DNA from: Sipunculus nudus
Lineage: Eukaryota > Annelida > Sipuncula > Golfingiida > Sipunculidae
Direction of reading: 5' to 3'
Assembly: GCA_026874595.1 (NCBI GenBank)
Contig: CM049320.1
Coordinates: 33,640,214 to 33,704,213, forward strand
DNA: 64,000 bases
Part shown: piece after piece, positions 46,012 through 57,718 of the stretch
How the letters are laid out: each line of letters starts with the position of its first letter
Numbering within the stretch: position 1 is the stretch's first letter
Notes under the pieces: generated by a model
The model's input: the letters and a program-made list of their open reading frames with translations, nothing else
Told to the model about the DNA's origin: nothing
Database searches by the model: none
Program-made: the position numbers and the translations under genes

Positions 46012-49000
46012 GGACATCAATGCACTGTTTTAATAGGTCAGTTGATATTGGGTCTAGAATGCATGACAGTTAGACAGGATAAAAGAACTTTACTGTTGGA
46101 CCTGGAATCTTCTGTTTTGACACCCAGGGATTTCCTAAAAATGTCCTTGAGATCATTTTTAGCTCAGCTCTCTGCTTACAAAAAGGCTGGATTTCATGGG
46201 AATGCCTGAAAAATTTTTCATAAAACTTTTTCTTCTTATTGCTTTTTAAGAAGTTAAATTGCTATAGTTGAATGGGGATATCACCTACAACATTTGGCAT
46301 TCAGAAGATGAAATACCTTTTGTAAATGTCTTCCTAGTCAGCTTAGCGTTTTGACCCATGGGGCACTTGTTACCTAGGAAAAAATTATTTCAAACATATC
46401 CAATCGCTTGTAGCTCAACTCAAAATGAAATGTCTTTGTGTTATTGTGGCCAACGTATGGGTTTATGATCCGTTTAAACCATGAATTTTCCTGCAAGCTA
46501 AAAACCAGTCATTTTTTGGATCTACAAAAAAAAACTGATCAACATTCTCACTTAATCATCAAGTACTTCTGGCCATGGAGAACATGTAGTACAGCACTTG
46601 CAGGTGTATGCTGCCAATACCCGCGTTAGATGCGCCACGCTGTCTTTTAAAATCTGACCATTTCAGGCCGGGAAGGTTTAATAGACTTAAGTCGTTATTT
46701 AAGTGACGTTCTCTCAGCCCCTTTTATATTTTTAGCAGTGCTTGATTGATGGCTCGGTAACCCGTAGCTACTCGATGTTATGACGCTTAAGCCCTGATAT
46801 TCAACAAATATTAACGAAAATGTTTTAGATGGTTTGTGGGAACAAGAACGTCCTGTGGCTGGGAGACATGTTTTGGTACAAGCGGTTTACGCGTCTGTTG
46901 TGCTCGATAGGCGTCAGAGCCTAGGTTTCCCCCACCGATTTAAAATACGCCTCAGCTCCGCACATTAATCATACGTTTCCCACTATTAGATCAAACAAAC
47001 AGTTCTTTAGCACGACCGCTTTCCACCATGTTAAATGGACACTCTGAACTTTGATATGGGGTAATCTTTTGGCATCAGCATCAGGTTCTGCGGTAAACTA
47101 CTTTGCCCGAAATAGACACTGAGATACAACCGTGTCTCGTTACACGGTAACATGCCAAAACCTATTTACAGTTCTCTGATAAGTCGATAATAGGTCTTTA
47201 TTCCCAACTGTAGTTACACCTCGCATCGGTTATTAACTCACTGCGTCTCATTATAAAAGCTGCATTAGTGTACCATTGTCTCAAACTATGGTATGTGTTA
47301 TGGGCTTCCAACTCTGAAACACGTTTTGTTGCTACAATTCCTAATCATGTGGGTTACGCCACAACATCAAAACAACGTAGATAAACGCCGAAACTCGCTC
47401 CGTTTTTCATTATCTGCGACTCTTGTGGCCGTCTGGTGCACTTACATAGCAGGTTGTCAGACACTTTGTTCGCTAAACTATCCTGCCTGTAGGCTTCCGT
47501 AAAATTACCTTATCTCCACCATCTCATTAATCGAGTTAGATATCTTCTCTTCCAAAAGATGTCTAGCCTGTTCCTTGCAGCAGCTATCTGTACTCAGAAA
47601 AGGCATATCCTTGAATGTACTAAAACACTTTCTTTCGACCTGTCATTTCAACCCAATCAAAAACACACACATGTATATATATATAAGGGCTATCAATATA
47701 TCCGGGATATTTTATACATATATATTGCTCCGTATCAGTAGCCCTAATTCTATGATACAATTGCTATTCATTTCTGAGAAATTTCTTTTACAGAAAGAAA
47801 ACAAATTGACAAGAAAAAAGTTAGAGTTAGCAATATTAGGCCAGGTTCCAGTCTGCAAAGCATATTTCAAGACCAAAATTAAAGGTGGTAGTTTATGGTG
47901 TGCAGAGAACATTTTCAACTGCCAACTGCCCCATTCCCGTCCAAAAGAGCCACATTTACTCCAGTAAGAATTCCCGAGAAACGCCCAGACCATGCCATCA
48001 TTGCAGGCCTATTCGGGTCTGTCTTTTAAAGATTTAAAAGGACATGTTCACACTGTTACAATGGTTCTTTTGTCACCAGTGAATGAAAGCATTCTTTGAA
48101 TGGGGACTATACAAAACCACAAGGATTGTTGGTGACTGCTAGCAAATAAAACGGGTTGTCCCATGCCATAGCTAGGTGTGTGTACCAATGAAGCGGAGGA
48201 ATAACACATAATGAAGGGTGGGAATGTCTGGGTAAATACACTAGGTATATATTTTTTTATAGTATCAAAAGGGAAAAGAAGTAATCATGACATGGAATAT
48301 TAAAAGCTTGTCATGGGTTATCAGTTCCATACATGTGAGAAATTAGCTAAGCTATTTAAAGCTCATACCTGATTGCTATTTCCTCACTTCAACCATACAC
48401 CCTCAACAGAAAATATGTCGTGTGTATATAAGCAACATGAAGTGAGGCCACTATATTTGGCTGCCATCTGTAGTCAATGTCAGATGCTCGTAGATGGATG
48501 AATGAATATGCTACAGTCCAATTTTTACCACGAACCTTTTTCATGAGGACATACAGACATGTCACATGTTACTATAGATATAGTCGTCTAGCTTAAACCA
48601 TTAAGAAAAGTAGGAAAATAGACTAGATTTAAAAAAAAAGTAAATTTCATTTAACATGAGTGAACAGACAGGGATTGTCAAATGTATCATTTTTCACATT
48701 CACGATTGTCAAATCCTGTAAATAGGATTTTTCTTGATACCTTCATCCAGCTGCATTCATTAATATGCCGCCAGAGCTGTGTAGATCAGAGCTGTGTAGA
48801 TAGACTTTAATTGCACCGATCGATCCGCGTAACTGTTACTATGTCAGTCAACTTAACTCTATCCATGTATGCTTTTGAGGTTTCGGGATATTTTTTAATA
48901 ATCAGTGGAACTATTGCATTGTTTTGATAATTTTCCCATTTTACTGCATAACTGAAAGCACTTTCCTGACCCCACTCTGCTAATTCCAATACTATACTCT

Positions 49001-49035
49001 CAATGTTGAATGTTTATTTTTTTCTTTCATTTAAG

Positions 49036-49134
49036 GATGAAGAGACAGCACTGCACCTTGCGGTCAAAAAAGAAAGCATCGATATGGTTCAGGTGCTCTT
49101 AGATGGCAATGCAGATGTTAATGCGAAAAACAAG
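49036..49134 (+). CDS. Ankyrin repeat exon 9 (tandem copy C)
   Basis: It has the same splice signals and length as copies A and B. It reads DEETALHLAVKKESIDMVQV: Pro becomes Ala in the TPLH signature (a common natural variant), Ser as in A, Asp as in B. It lies 3,024 bp into unit C, upstream of the long Gypsy insertion. Confidence 0.85.
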
Positions 49135-49718
49135 GTAAGTAAAACCAGCTATCGTAAAATGAGTCTGAACCCGCCTTCCCTATATCCATTCCTTACAGCA
49201 AGTTCTTCGTAGCAAACAACAGTCCAAGTGCTTATATAGAGCTCCTAAACTTGACCATTTAGAAATGAAATTTGACATTTTGAACCAAAAGGGTAAACAT
49301 ATAAACCCACCCATATGACACAAACAGCTTTAGGAAACCCTACATATCACCATAGAAAAATTAAAATGATATGGTATTAGCTTAGCTGACTGAAAGTCAT
49401 TTGAGCTATAGCGATAACTCTTTGTCCGACGTCCGTCTGTCTATCCTTTTGTCTATACGTCTGTCCGTCCGTCCGTTAACAGGGCAAAATTCAAACAGCT
49501 GAACCTAGATTCTTCTTACTGACAATCCATGAAACAAATCCTTGGAAACATGAAATTAGGTCACTGTGACCGTTATCATCCGTTCCATGGGGTTCAAAAT
49601 ATCCCCCCCAAGAATAAGCAATATGTTGATACAAAAGCTACAGTATCTAAAAACTAATGCAGTGATTGCCATGATCCTTCCCTTGATTTTATCATGGAGT
49701 GTTTTATCATTTTCTGAA

Positions 49719-49889
49719 TGTATGTGGGTTTCAACACAATAATCAAGTCCAGTGTGGTAACACACACGTTTATTAAGCTCCAGACGGCCATGTTGATCTA
49801 GACACATATTACCGTAAGAACACGTTCAAATAAGTAGTTAAGACAGTGCCCTGTAGGGGGCAGCACCTGATGGAGTGCAAACCATTACA
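49719..49889 (-). repeat. 3' LTR of the Gypsy element (171 bp)
   Basis: On the minus strand it begins TGTAATGG and ends CCACATACA, with the usual TG...CA ends. A polypurine tract (minus-strand AAAAAGGGAG) abuts it at 49890-49903. An AATAAA polyadenylation signal lies on the minus strand at 49769-49774. Complete copies of the same LTR are at 37654-37824 (unit A) and 56743-56913 (unit D), all 171 bp. Confidence 0.85.
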
Positions 49890-50107
49890 CCTCCCTTTTT
49901 CAGATTACAACACTTACGTGGATGTATGTTTAGCAGTGATATCAAAGTTATGATTAACTTGAAAATAAACATTACTCATGAAGTTACGCTTATGATATGC
50001 ATAAATAAAACAATTATACATCACCAGTCTTTGGTTTAAAGTCTCTTAATCTGATTATCATTATATAGATCTGATCCTACTTAACACTAAAGATTATTAC
50101 TACAATA

Positions 50108-51769
50108 TTAGCACATTTCAATAAGTCTCTGCGGTGGTTTTGACACTCTGCTTGATTTTCGTACATTTGTTAAATCTGTTCCAGCTACATTGCTAGATAA
50201 ATCAGTAATGGTGTCTTGCGGTTTCTGCACACTATAACTGGCATTTAACTCACACTTGCCATTTGCTGTTGACATGTCATTTGTTTGATCAGTAATCACA
50301 GGATTTGGCACGGATAAATTTGTAACTGTTGGTTGCGATATCACTGGCACAATTTCCTCCTGTTGTTGTGGAACAAATCTTTCTTGTGTTGCCATTAAAT
50401 CAACACGATTCCTCCTGTATACAGCACCGGTTTCTGTACGCACCAAATATGATCTTGGAGCAACTTTATCTAAGACAATGGCTTTGACAGACCAATCATT
50501 TTTCTGGTGATCTCGCACTCTCACAATATCATCCTGCTGAAGTGGTGGCAACTGGTTAGCACCTTTGTCAAAATAGAATTTCTGCTGCTTCTTGTTAGCT
50601 TCCTTCATTGTCCTAACTTCATCATAATTACGCGTTTTTAGCATCTGGTCAGTGATGGGTAAATTAGATCTCAACTTTCTGCCCATTAATAATTCAGCTG
50701 GAGACAATTCTCCCAAAATTGGAGTTGTCCTGTATGCTAGAATTCCTAGAAAAGGGTCTTCGCCACTGTGTGCTGATTTTTTCAGAATGTTCTTCACGAT
50801 CTGTACCGATTTTTCAACTTGTCCATTAGATTGTGGATACAGTGGACTTGAAGTCTGATGACTGAAGTCCCAGTCTCTAGCAAAATTAGCAAATTCATCT
50901 GAGTTGTAGCACGGACCATTATCTGAATACACTTGACGGGGTATACCGTGATGGGAAAACAGATTTTTCAGTCCTATGATGACAGCTTTACTAGTCTGTC
51001 CTGAGATTCTCACAACTTCTGGGTAACATGAATAACAGTCTACTGCGATCAAGTAGTCCTTCTTATCACATACAAACAGATCTGTGGAGACCTTTTCCCA
51101 TGGGCTGCCTGGTATATCATGGGGAATGAGTGGTTCTTTCGGTTGTTTGACTTTATAAGTCAAGCATGCATCACATAATTTTACTTTGTTTTCGATGTCC
51201 TGGTTAATCATGGGCCAAAATACTGAAATCCTGGCTCTTTTCTTGCACTTTTCGATACCCATGTGTCCGGCATGTATTTTGTCGATAATACCCTTTCTCA
51301 GAGTTGGTGGTATTACCACTCTCATACCTTTCATGATGACATCATTCACTACAGAAAGTTCATCTCTGTAGTTCCAGTATGGGTGTAGTTCACCTGAACA
51401 CTGAGCTCTTTCATCAGGCCATCCATTAAGAATGGTTCTGCGCAGTTCACAAAAAGTTTCATCTTTGTCAGTTTCAGCCCGAATCTCATTTAATTTTCTG
51501 TCTGTTACTGGTAGAAACTGCATTACACTGTCTACATGAGCATTAACTTGTCTATCTATGTCATCATCTCCAGTATCTGTAAGATAATTTCTGCTAAGTG
51601 CATCAGCTGTGAACATCAGCTTGCCAGGAGTGTACTTTAAGTTAAAATCATACTTCTGTAATTTCAGTCTGAGCCTCTGTAATCTTGCTGGACAGTCATT
51701 TAAAGGCTTACTGAATATGGGTATCAGTGGTTTATGATCAGTCTCTATTTCAATTTTCTTTCCATACAC
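50108..51769 (-). CDS. RNase H tail and integrase of the Gypsy element
   Basis: The frame has 553 codons from the first ATG. It is open upstream to the deletion joint near 51840, so the ATG at 51769 is not a native start. Residues 1-62 are the end of RNase H (TDHKPLIPIF, ADALSR). The integrase zinc finger uses H166, H169, C199 and C202. The catalytic core has D230 (VSTDLF), D283 (YSDNGP) and E319 (SNGQVE), with 35 residues between the last two, a perfect DD35E. The C-terminal third is polar with no clear chromodomain. No frameshift or stop is present, although the reverse transcriptase needed for its life cycle is gone. That points to a recent deletion or recent insertion of an already deleted copy. 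Confidence 0.85.
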   Translation of the reverse strand: MYGKKIEIETDHKPLIPIFSKPLNDCPARLQRLRLKLQKYDFNLKYTPGKLMFTADALSRNYLTDTGDDDIDRQVNAHVDSVMQFLPVTDRKLNEIRAETDKDETFCELRRTILNGWPDERAQCSGELHPYWNYRDELSVVNDVIMKGMRVVIPPTLRKGIIDKIHAGHMGIEKCKKRARISVFWPMINQDIENKVKLCDACLTYKVKQPKEPLIPHDIPGSPWEKVSTDLFVCDKKDYLIAVDCYSCYPEVVRISGQTSKAVIIGLKNLFSHHGIPRQVYSDNGPCYNSDEFANFARDWDFSHQTSSPLYPQSNGQVEKSVQIVKNILKKSAHSGEDPFLGILAYRTTPILGELSPAELLMGRKLRSNLPITDQMLKTRNYDEVRTMKEANKKQQKFYFDKGANQLPPLQQDDIVRVRDHQKNDWSVKAIVLDKVAPRSYLVRTETGAVYRRNRVDLMATQERFVPQQQEEIVPVISQPTVTNLSVPNPVITDQTNDMSTANGKCELNASYSVQKPQDTITDLSSNVAGTDLTNVRKSSRVSKPPQRLIEMC

Positions 51770-52845
51770 AAACTGATGAAATCTGTCACAAGCAAAAGCG
51801 ATACTGAGAGCTTCTTTTTCAATTTGTGCGTATCTTTTTTCACTTTCTGTTTTAACTGGCCAAAATCTTTAACACTCAGAATGTTTACATCGCTACCTGT
51901 GTCAAGCTTTATTGGTATGATTGTATTGTTTATCTGTACAGGTAGAATCCATGGTTTGGCATCTTTGCTATGAACAGAGTCTATAACAAATAAATCATCA
52001 TCAGTGTCATGTTGATTACTGTCCTGTTCTTCAACTGCATGTACTTTTGGCCGTGTTTTGTTCTTCGTAAAACAAACCTGAGAGAAGTGGTCTAGCCTAT
52101 TACATTTGCGACATAGCTGGCCTATGGCTGGGCATCGCCGTCCTGGTGGGTGTTTATCATAGCCACAACGACTACATTTGCTGGTGGAGCCTGACTGATT
52201 CTGTTTTGATTGACCTGGTTTATGTTCTCTGGGTTGGCCACGCTTTTTAAATGGCTTATGTCGTCTCACTGTGTGTACTTCAGCTTTAGAGTCACTCAGT
52301 GTTTTCAAATGAAGGCTAGATGCTTCAGCGGCTTTAGCCAAGTCAACACATTTCTGTAATGTTAAATCTGGCTCTCTCAACAGTCTAGCTTTCACAGCCT
52401 GTTCTCTGACACCTTCAACTAAACTGTCTTTAAGGATACTATCTGCCAATTCTCCAAATTCACAGTTCTTTATCAATATCTTAAGGTCGGTCAAGAATTG
52501 GTCAAACGTTTCACCCTGCTTTTGGTTTCGGTTATAGAAGGTATGTCTTTCTAGTGTTACATTTCTCTTGGGAGTACAATACGCCTCAAACTTTGAGATC
52601 AGAAACTGTAAGTCTTTGCATTGACCATTAGCATCTTTCTTTTCAACAGGGATCTCAAATGTGTTATATATTTCTTGGGCTTGCTCACCTGCACAATGAA
52701 GCAAAGTCGCGCACTGCAACTCTTGTGTTTTGGTGTTCCGGCCGCTGGCGGTCATGAAGTAACGGAACTGCTGTATCCAGCGTCGCCAATTTTCTGATTT
52801 ATTACCATCAAACGACAGTTCTTTTGGTGGTGGCAAGGTATCCAT
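51745..52845 (-). CDS. Gag and protease region of the Gypsy element
   Basis: The open frame is 366 codons. Residues 1-170 form a Gag capsid-like helical region ('LSFDGNKSENWRRW...', then a conserved 'Y-N-R-N-Q-K-Q-G-E-T-F-D-Q-F' helix). Basic residues 190-215 follow. Two zinc knuckles sit at residues 224-238 (C-x2-C-x4-H-x5-C, a variant spacing) and 245-258 (C-x2-C-x4-H-x4-C). The aspartic protease motif LDTGSDVNIL is at 314-323. The frame is intact to the deletion joint near 51840. The last 30 or so codons are an out-of-frame read of RNase H sequence and are not native. The start codon lies just after the PBS, as expected for this clade. The protein would package element RNA. Without RT it is inactive for transposition but could still make Gag. 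Confidence 0.85.
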   Translation of the reverse strand: MDTLPPPKELSFDGNKSENWRRWIQQFRYFMTASGRNTKTQELQCATLLHCAGEQAQEIYNTFEIPVEKKDANGQCKDLQFLISKFEAYCTPKRNVTLERHTFYNRNQKQGETFDQFLTDLKILIKNCEFGELADSILKDSLVEGVREQAVKARLLREPDLTLQKCVDLAKAAEASSLHLKTLSDSKAEVHTVRRHKPFKKRGQPREHKPGQSKQNQSGSTSKCSRCGYDKHPPGRRCPAIGQLCRKCNRLDHFSQVCFTKNKTRPKVHAVEEQDSNQHDTDDDLFVIDSVHSKDAKPWILPVQINNTIIPIKLDTGSDVNILSVKDFGQLKQKVKKDTHKLKKKLSVSLLLVTDFISLCMERKLK

Positions 52846-52865
52846 CGTTGTGTCCGTTTCAAAGA

Positions 52866-52879
52866 CACTTCTGACACCA
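52866..52879 (-). promoter_or_regulatory. Primer binding site, tRNA-Leu type
   Basis: On the plus strand these 14 bases read CACTTCTGACACCA, the 3' end of a typical eukaryotic tRNA-Leu with its CCA. On the element strand this is the TGGTGTCAGAAGTG primer site directly after the LTR stub and 20 bp before the gag start. Confidence 0.75.
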
Positions 52880-55800
52880 TGTATGTGGGTTTCAACACTA
52901 GAAGACTAGTGACGAGACCTTTTTTTTTTCTTTTTTTTTAAAGATGATTTTAAATATAGAAGTCCGTCTGTTTAAAGGGCACAAATCGTAACCATGAGAC
53001 GTAGAAACATTTAACAGGACATCAATGCACTGTTTTAATAGGTCAGTTGATATTGGGTCTAGAATGCATGACAGTTAGACAGGATAAAAGAACTTTACTG
53101 TTGGACCTGGAATCTTCTGTTTTGACACCCAGGGATTTCCTAAAAATGTCCTTGAGGTCATTTTTAGCTCAGCTCTCTGCTTACAAAAAGGCTGGATTTC
53201 ATGGGAATGCCTGAAAAATTTTTCATAAAACTTTTTCTTCTTATTGCTTTTAAAGAAGTTAAATTGCTATAGTTGAATGGGGATATCACCTACAACAGTT
53301 GGCATTCAGAAGATGGCATTACCTTTTGTAAATGTCTTCCTAGTCAGCTTAGCGTTTTGACCCATGGGGCACTTGTTACCTAGGAAAATATTATTTCAAA
53401 CATATCCAATCGCTTGTAGCTCAACTCAAAATGAAATGTCTTTGTGTTATTGTGGCCAACGTATGGGTTTATGATCCGTTTAAACCATGAATTTTCCTGC
53501 AAGCTAAAAACCAGTCATTTTTTGGATCTACAAAAAAAAACTGATCAACATTCTCACTTAATCATCAAGTACTTCTGGCCATGGAGAACATGTAGTACAG
53601 CACTTGCAGGTGTATGCTGCCAATACCCGCGTTAGATGCGCCACGCTGTCTTTTAAAATCTGACCATTTCAGGCCGGGAAGGTTTACTAGACTTAAGTCG
53701 TTATTTAAGTGACGTTCTCTCAGCCCCTTTTATATTTTTAGCAGTGCTTGATTGATGGCTCGGTAACCCGTAGCTATTCGATGTAATGACGCTTAAGCCC
53801 TGATATTCAACAAATATTAACGAAAAAGTTTTAGATGGTTTGTGGGAACAAGAACGTCCTGTGGCTGGGAGACATGGGTTGGTACAGGCGGTTTACGCGT
53901 CTGTTGTGCTCGATAGGCGTCAGAGCCTAGGTTTCCCCCGCCGATTTAAAATAAGCCTCACCTCCGCACATTAATCATACGTTTCCCACTATTAGATCAA
54001 ACAAACAGTTCTTTAGCACGACCGCTTTCCACCATGTTAAATGGACACTCTGAACTTTAATATGGGGTAATCTTTTGGCATCAGCATCAGGTTCTGCGGT
54101 AAACTACTTTGCCCGAACTAGACACTGAGATACAACCGTGTCTCGTTACACGGTAACATGCCAAAACCTATTTACAGTTCTCTGATAAGTCGATAATAGG
54201 TCTTTATTCCCAACTGTAGTTACACCTGGCATCGGTTATTAACTCACTGCGTCTCATTACAAAAGCTGCATTAGTGTACCATTGTCTCAAACTATGGTAT
54301 GTGTTATGGGCTTCCAACTCTGAAACACGTTTTGTTGCTACAATTCCTAATCATGTGGGTTACGCCACAACATCAAAACAACGTAGATAAACGCCGAAAC
54401 TCGCTCCGTTTTTCATTAACTGCGACTGTCTGGCGCACTTACATAGCAGGTTGTCAGACACTTTGTTCGCTAAACTATCCTGCCTGTAGGCTTCCGTAAA
54501 ATTACCTTATCTCCACCATCTCATTAATCGAGTTAGATATCTTCTCTTTCAAAAGATGTCTAGCCTGTTCCTTGCAGCAGCTAACTGTACTCAGAAAAGG
54601 CATATCTTTGAATGTACTAAAACACTTTCTTTCGACCTGTCATTTCAACCTATTTAAAAACACACACATATATATATATATATATAAGAGCTATCAATAT
54701 ATCCGGGATATTTTATACATATATATTGCTCCGTATCAGTAGCCCTAATACTATGATACAATTGCTTTTCATTTCTGAGAAATTTCTTTTACAGAAAGAA
54801 AACAAATTGACAAGAAAAAAGTTAAGAGTTAGCAATATTAGGCCAGGTTCCAGTCTGCAAAGCATATTTCAAGACCAAAATTTACGGTGGTAGTTTATGG
54901 TGTGCAGAGAACATTTTCAACTGCCAACTGCCCCATTCCCGTCCAAAAGAGCCACATTTACTCCAGTAGGAATTCCCGAGAAACGCCCAGACCATGCCAT
55001 CATTGCAGGCCTATTCGGGTCTGTCTTTTAAAGATTTAAAAGGACATGTTCACACTGTTACAATGGTTCTTTTGTCACCAGTGAATGAAAGCATTCTTTG
55101 AATGGGGACTATACAAAACCACAAGGATTGTTGGTGACTGCTAGCAAATAAAACGGGTTGTCCCATGCCATAGCTAGGTGTGTGTACCAATGAAGCGGAG
55201 GAATAACACATAATGAAGGGTGGGAATGTCTTGGTAAATACACTAGGTATATATTTTTTTATAGTATCAAAAGGGAAAAGAAGTAATCATGACATGGAAT
55301 ATTAAAAGCTTGTCATGGGTTATCAGTTCCATACATGTGAGAAATTAGCTAAGCTATTTAAAGCTCATACCTGATTGCTCTTTCCTCACTTCAACCATAC
55401 ACCCTCAACAGAAAATATGTCGTGTGTATATAAGCAACATGAAGTGAGGCCACTATATTTGGCTGCCATCTGTAGTCAATGTCAGATGCTCGTAGATGGA
55501 TGAATGAATATGCTACAGTCCAATTTTTACCACGAACCTTTTTCATGAGGACATACAGACATGTCACATGCTACTATAGATATAGTCGTCTAGATTAAAC
55601 CATTAAGAAAAGTAGGAAAATAGACTAGATTTTTAAAAAAAGTAAATTTCATTTAACATGAGTGAACAGACAGGGATTGTCAAATGTATCATTTTCACAT
55701 TCACGATTGTCAAATCTTGTTAATAGGAGGATTTTTCTTGATACCTTCATCCAGCTGCATTCATTAATATGCCGCTAGAGCTGTGTAGATCAGAGCTGTG

Positions 55801-56060
55801 TAGGCTGACTTTAATTGCACCGATTGATCCGCGTAACTGTTACTATGTCAGTCAACTTAACTCTATCCATGTATGCTTTTGAGGTTTCGGGATGTTTTTT
55901 AATAATCAGTGGAACTATTGCATTGTTTTGATAATTTCCCCATTTTACTGCATAACTGAAAGCACAACCGAGAAACAAGTTCACACTTTCCTGACCCCAC
56001 TCTGCTAATTTCAATACAATACTCTCAATTTTGAATGTTTATTTTTTTCTTTCATTTAAG

Positions 56061-56159
56061 GATGAAGAGACACCACTGCACCTTGCGGTCAAAAAAGAAA
56101 GCATCAATATGGTTCAGGTGCTCTTAGATGGCAATGCAGATGTTAATGCGAAAAACAAG
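56061..56159 (+). CDS. Ankyrin repeat exon 10 (tandem copy D)
   Basis: It is identical to copy A over all 99 nt, including the acceptor and donor. It lies 3,044 bp into unit D. It is the last exon in the window. The matching exon of unit E is predicted near 64316. Confidence 0.85.
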
Positions 56160-56742
56160 GTAAGTAAAACCAGCTATCGTAAAATGAGTCTGAACCCGCC
56201 TTCCCTATATCCATTCCTTACAGCAAGTTCTTCGTAGCAAACAACAGTCCAAGTGCTTATATAGAGCTCCTAAACTTGACCATTTAGAAATGAAATTTGA
56301 CATTTTGAACCAAAAGGGTAAACATATAAACCCACCCATATGACACAAACAGCTTTAGGAAACCCTACATATCACCATAAAAATTAAAATGATATGGTAT
56401 TAGCTTAGCTGACTGAAAGTCATTTGAGCTATAGCGATAACTCTTTGTCCGACGTCCGTCTGTCTATCCTTTTGTCTATACGTCTGTCCGTCCGTCCGTT
56501 AACAGGGCAAAATTCAAACAGCTGAACCTAGATTCTTCTTACTGACAATCCATGAAACAAATCCTTGGAAACATGAAATTAGGTCTCTGTGACCGTTATC
56601 ATCCGTTCCATGGGGTTCAAAATATCCCCCCCCAAGAATAAGCAATATGTTGATACAAAAGCTACAGTATCTAAAAACTAATGCAGTGATTGCCATGATC
56701 CTTCCCTTGATTTTATCATGGAGTGTTTTATCATTTCCTGAA

Positions 56743-57458
56743 TGTATGTGGGTTTCAACACAATAATCAAGTCCAGTGTGGTAACACACACGTTTATTCA
56801 GCTCCAGACGGCCATGTTGATCTAGACACTTATTACCGTAAGAACACGTTCAAATAAGTAGTTAAGACAGTGCCCTGTAGGGGGCAGCACCTGATGGAGT
56901 GCAAACCATTACACCTCCCTTTTTCGGATTACAACACTTACGTGGATGTATGTTTAGCAGTGATATCAAAGTTATGATTAACTTGAAAATAAACATTACT
57001 CATGAAGTTACGCTTATGATATGCATAAATAAAACAATTATACATCACCAGTCTTTGGTTTAAAGTATCTTAATCTGATTATCATTATATAGATCTGATC
57101 CTACTTAACACTAAAGATTATTACTACAATATTAGCACATTTCAATAAGTCTCTGCGGTGGTTTTGACACTCTGCTTGATTTTCGTACATTTGTTAAATC
57201 TGTTCCAGCTACATTGCTAGATAAATCAGTAATGGTGTCTTGCGGTTTCTGCACACTATAACTGGCATTTAACTCACACTTGCCATTTGCTGTTGACATG
57301 TCATTTGTTTGATCAGTAATCACAGGATTTGGCACGGATAAATTTGTAACTGTTGGTTGCGATATCACTGGCACAATTTCCTCCTGTTGTTGTGGAACAA
57401 ATCTTTCTTGTGTTGCCATTAAATCAACACGATTCCTCCTGTATACAGCACCGGTTTC
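56743..57458 (-). pseudogene. Gypsy remnant in unit D: LTR plus integrase C-terminus
   Basis: It has the same composition and the same broken end as the remnant in unit A, offset by about 19,090 bp. Here the terminal frame is intact to the native end (PPQRLIEMC), so the frameshift in A happened after the A/D duplication. Confidence 0.85.
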
Positions 57459-57718
57459 GGCAAAATTCAAACAGCTGAACCTAGATACTTCTTACTGACA
57501 ATCCATGAAACAAATCCTTGGAAACATGAAATTAGGTCACTGTGACCGTTATCATCCGTTCCATGGGGTTCAAAATATCCCCCCCCCTAGAATAAGCAAT
57601 ATGTTGATACAAAAGCTACAGTATCTAAATAACTAATGCAGTGATTGCCATGATCCTTCCCTTGATTTTATCATGGAGTGTTTTATCATTTCCTGAAGAC
57701 TAGTGACGAGACCTGTAT

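Larger units (their letters stand above)
49719..52898 (-). mobile_element. Gypsy LTR retrotransposon (Mag/Steamer-like), RT-deleted
   Basis: On the minus strand the order is a 19-bp stub of the 5' LTR, a PBS complementary to the 3' end of tRNA-Leu, gag plus protease, RNase H tail plus integrase, a polypurine tract, and a complete 171-bp 3' LTR. The two-knuckle Gag, DTGS protease and DD35E integrase match the Mag clade, which includes Steamer of soft-shell clams. From memory, Steamer is about 5 kb with LTRs near 177 bp. This copy is 3.18 kb because everything between the protease and the end of RNase H, including the reverse transcriptase, is missing. It cannot move by itself. It is flanked by GAA on both sides, and the empty site in unit B carries one GAA. 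Confidence 0.85.
46012..53016 (+). repeat. Tandem duplicated unit C (7.01 kb)
   Basis: It has the same joint, intron block and exon 9. The family-1 fragment after the exon is interrupted at 49719 by the 3.18-kb Gypsy element described separately. After the element the fragment resumes (GAAGACTAGTGACGAG at 52901) and leads into unit D. Unit C has no full family-1 array. Confidence 0.9.
2731..56159 (+). other. Multi-exon gene: CARD - GT-B-like - ankyrin repeat protein, partial at both ends
   Basis: Fifteen exons on one strand join with matching phases and no in-frame stop, giving about 942 residues (619 before the ankyrin exons, about 323 in them). Order: CARD helices, short linker, GT-B-like domain, possible TRADD-N-like segment, proline-rich linker, then ten ankyrin repeats. 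The start codon and the first CARD helices are not seen and should lie upstream of the window or in an unrecognised exon in 1-2730. The gene must continue past 56159, because copy E of the duplicated unit is cut off before its exon. CARD domains nucleate signalling complexes by homotypic binding and ankyrin arrays bind proteins, so a cytosolic immune or stress receptor is plausible. No NTPase (Walker) motif is visible, so this is not a classical NLR. Exon structure is from reading only. RNA evidence would settle it. Confidence 0.8.

Noticed and set aside
47575-47967. 130-codon frame (MQQLSVL...) in units C and E
   Set aside because: It is broken or differently read in A, B and D by one-base indels and contains the TATATA run. 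It is intron sequence.
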